Below are positions 4,620 through 5,056 of a DNA stretch of 5,056 nucleotides, one piece after another. Position 1 is the first letter of the stretch; each line of letters begins with the position of its first letter. The translations under genes and the position numbers were made by a program. The stretch covers positions 1-5,056 of the forward strand of contig USNA01000099.1 of NCBI GenBank assembly GCA_900555955.1, in the 5' to 3' direction. The stretch is from an uncultured Collinsella sp. Lineage in GTDB: Bacteria; Actinomycetota; Coriobacteriia; Coriobacteriales; Coriobacteriaceae. Under the pieces are notes generated by a model. That model had not been told where the DNA came from. It made no database searches and saw only the letters and a program-made list of their open reading frames with translations.

Positions 4620-4766
4620 CTAGCGTCTCCGAAGAAGCGCTCCCATTTGGGGACGCTTCTCGGATTCTTGGGTTTCTTCCTTTGGGGCCATTTCTTCTTC
4701 GCACTTTCCGATGATCGCTGTAGCCTCTTCGGCGGTTATCTCCTCGAGCTCCCGGTACTTACCCAC
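4620..4766 (-). CDS. Hypothetical short acidic protein
   Basis: A minus-strand frame reads VGKYRELEEITAEEATAIIG, then KCEEEMAPKEETQESEK, ending at TAG (4622-4620). Codon choice and the charged, helical composition look genuine, but I do not recognise a family. The start is uncertain: GTG at 4766 is the first usual start codon, yet the best ribosome binding sequence (complement of 4785-4792) lies about 19 bases away. The frame is open back to the TAG of the DUF3800 gene at 4844-4842, in the same reading frame, with a plausible extra stretch GFPQGARCAGGALDGIA. It could be a separate downstream gene, a gene that lost its start, or a former extension of the upstream protein. Near the end, another frame reads KWERFFGDAS, so a frameshift close to 4660 is possible. 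Confidence 0.45.
   Translation of the reverse strand: MGKYRELEEITAEEATAIIGKCEEEMAPKEETQESEKRPQMGALLRRR
4623..4660. repeat. Overlapping inverted repeats, possible weak terminator
   Basis: AGAAGCG (4633-4639) pairs with CGCTTCT (4654-4660), and inside it TCCC (4641-4644) with GGGA (4650-4653), leaving one bulged base and a 5-base loop. A competing stem, GCGTCTCC (4623-4630) with GGGGACGC (4649-4656), has one G-T pair. The + strand afterwards is T-rich but interrupted (TTCTTGGGTTTCTTCCTTT). It lies inside the 3' end of the minus-strand frame at 4620-4766. It may end transcription from the zinc-ribbon gene. Confidence 0.3.
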
Positions 4767-4841
4767 AGCGATGCCGTCAAGGGCCCCTCCCGCGCAGCGA
4801 GCCCCCTGTGGGAAACCGTTCCCCGATGGCGAGCCGTCTTT

Positions 4842-5056
4842 CTAGAGAAACTTCTTGCGTGTCTCCTTAAATATGCCCTTCTTGAAATCGGACCATTTGC
4901 CGAAGAACTTCTCGTCCGTCGCGGTGGCTGTATGCTCCGCGTATTTGATCGCCGTGAGTTCCATGGTGCAGATGTAGTCCGCCGCCTGCGAAAGCCGGTA
5001 CTCGGAGGGCTGCGCCGATCGGTAGACGACGGCGTCCTTCGAGAGGACTTGAGGAC
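4842..5056 (-). CDS. Probable DUF3800 protein, C-terminal part, 5' end outside window
   Basis: 70 residues are present, with TAG at 4844-4842; the gene enters from beyond the right edge. The sequence VVYRSAQPSEYRLSQAADYI, then CTMELTAIKYAEH, DEKFFGKWSDFKKGIFKETR and KKFL, follows the C-terminal pattern I know from DUF3800 proteins: a hydrophobic A-D-xx-C segment, a helix of the LxxxK type, an FFG motif and a final FKKxxxK basic tail. DUF3800 proteins have a fold related to RNase H, with an N-terminal VDESG motif that would lie outside this window, and are frequent on mobile elements and near defence genes; their role is not settled. The length and ending fit a natural C-terminus. Confidence 0.7.
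   Translation of the reverse strand, partial: PQVLSKDAVVYRSAQPSEYRLSQAADYICTMELTAIKYAEHTATATDEKFFGKWSDFKKGIFKETRKKFL

Noticed and set aside
1..5056. tRNA, rRNA or CRISPR array
   Set aside because: No cloverleaf, rRNA-like sequence or regularly spaced repeat with unique spacers was seen on reading either strand.

Overview
The window is GC-rich and looks like an actinobacterium. The GuaA reading frame and its codon bias (GTC, CTC, ACC, AAG, GAC) match what I remember of Bifidobacterium; that genus call rests on memory, not on a search. It holds the 3' two thirds of guaA (GMP synthase, + strand) and its terminator, followed by about 4 kb of accessory DNA that appears to be one end of a mobile element or genomic island inserted at the 3' end of guaA, a well-known integration hotspot.

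Layout. 1-1049: guaA, whose last 15 or so codons differ in codon choice from the rest. 1065-1098: strong intrinsic terminator. 1099-1400: AT-richer DNA with no credible gene, carrying a 17-bp palindrome and four copies of a 7-bp motif (two direct, two inverted) that could be recombinase arm sites. 1408-1465: long, nearly perfect hairpin. 1470-1910: no confident gene; a minus-strand stretch with coding-like codon choice may be a gene remnant. 1955-2209: small acidic, tyrosine-rich protein (+). 2175-2489 and 2568-2786: two minus-strand genes for small helix-turn-helix proteins, the right-hand one an excisionase-type protein. 2787-3025: intergenic DNA with direct repeats, a tandem decamer, palindromes and a minus-strand terminator. 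3026-3187: short minus-strand frame ending just before that terminator. 3355-4034: promoter, ribosome binding site and gene for a membrane protein with two DUF1294 copies. 4055-4584: downstream gene for a membrane-anchored zinc-ribbon protein, broken by an in-frame TGA and a later frameshift. 4620-4766 and 4842-5056: two minus-strand frames, the right-hand one the C-terminus of a probable DUF3800 protein that runs off the window.

How it fits together. guaA is housekeeping. The excisionase-like gene, the repeats near the guaA junction and the decayed genes fit an integrated element that is partly eroding. No integrase gene is visible, so it either lies outside the window or has been lost. I see no complete defence system; the clearest new material is the junction architecture, the two-lesion zinc-ribbon pseudogene and several unassigned small genes.
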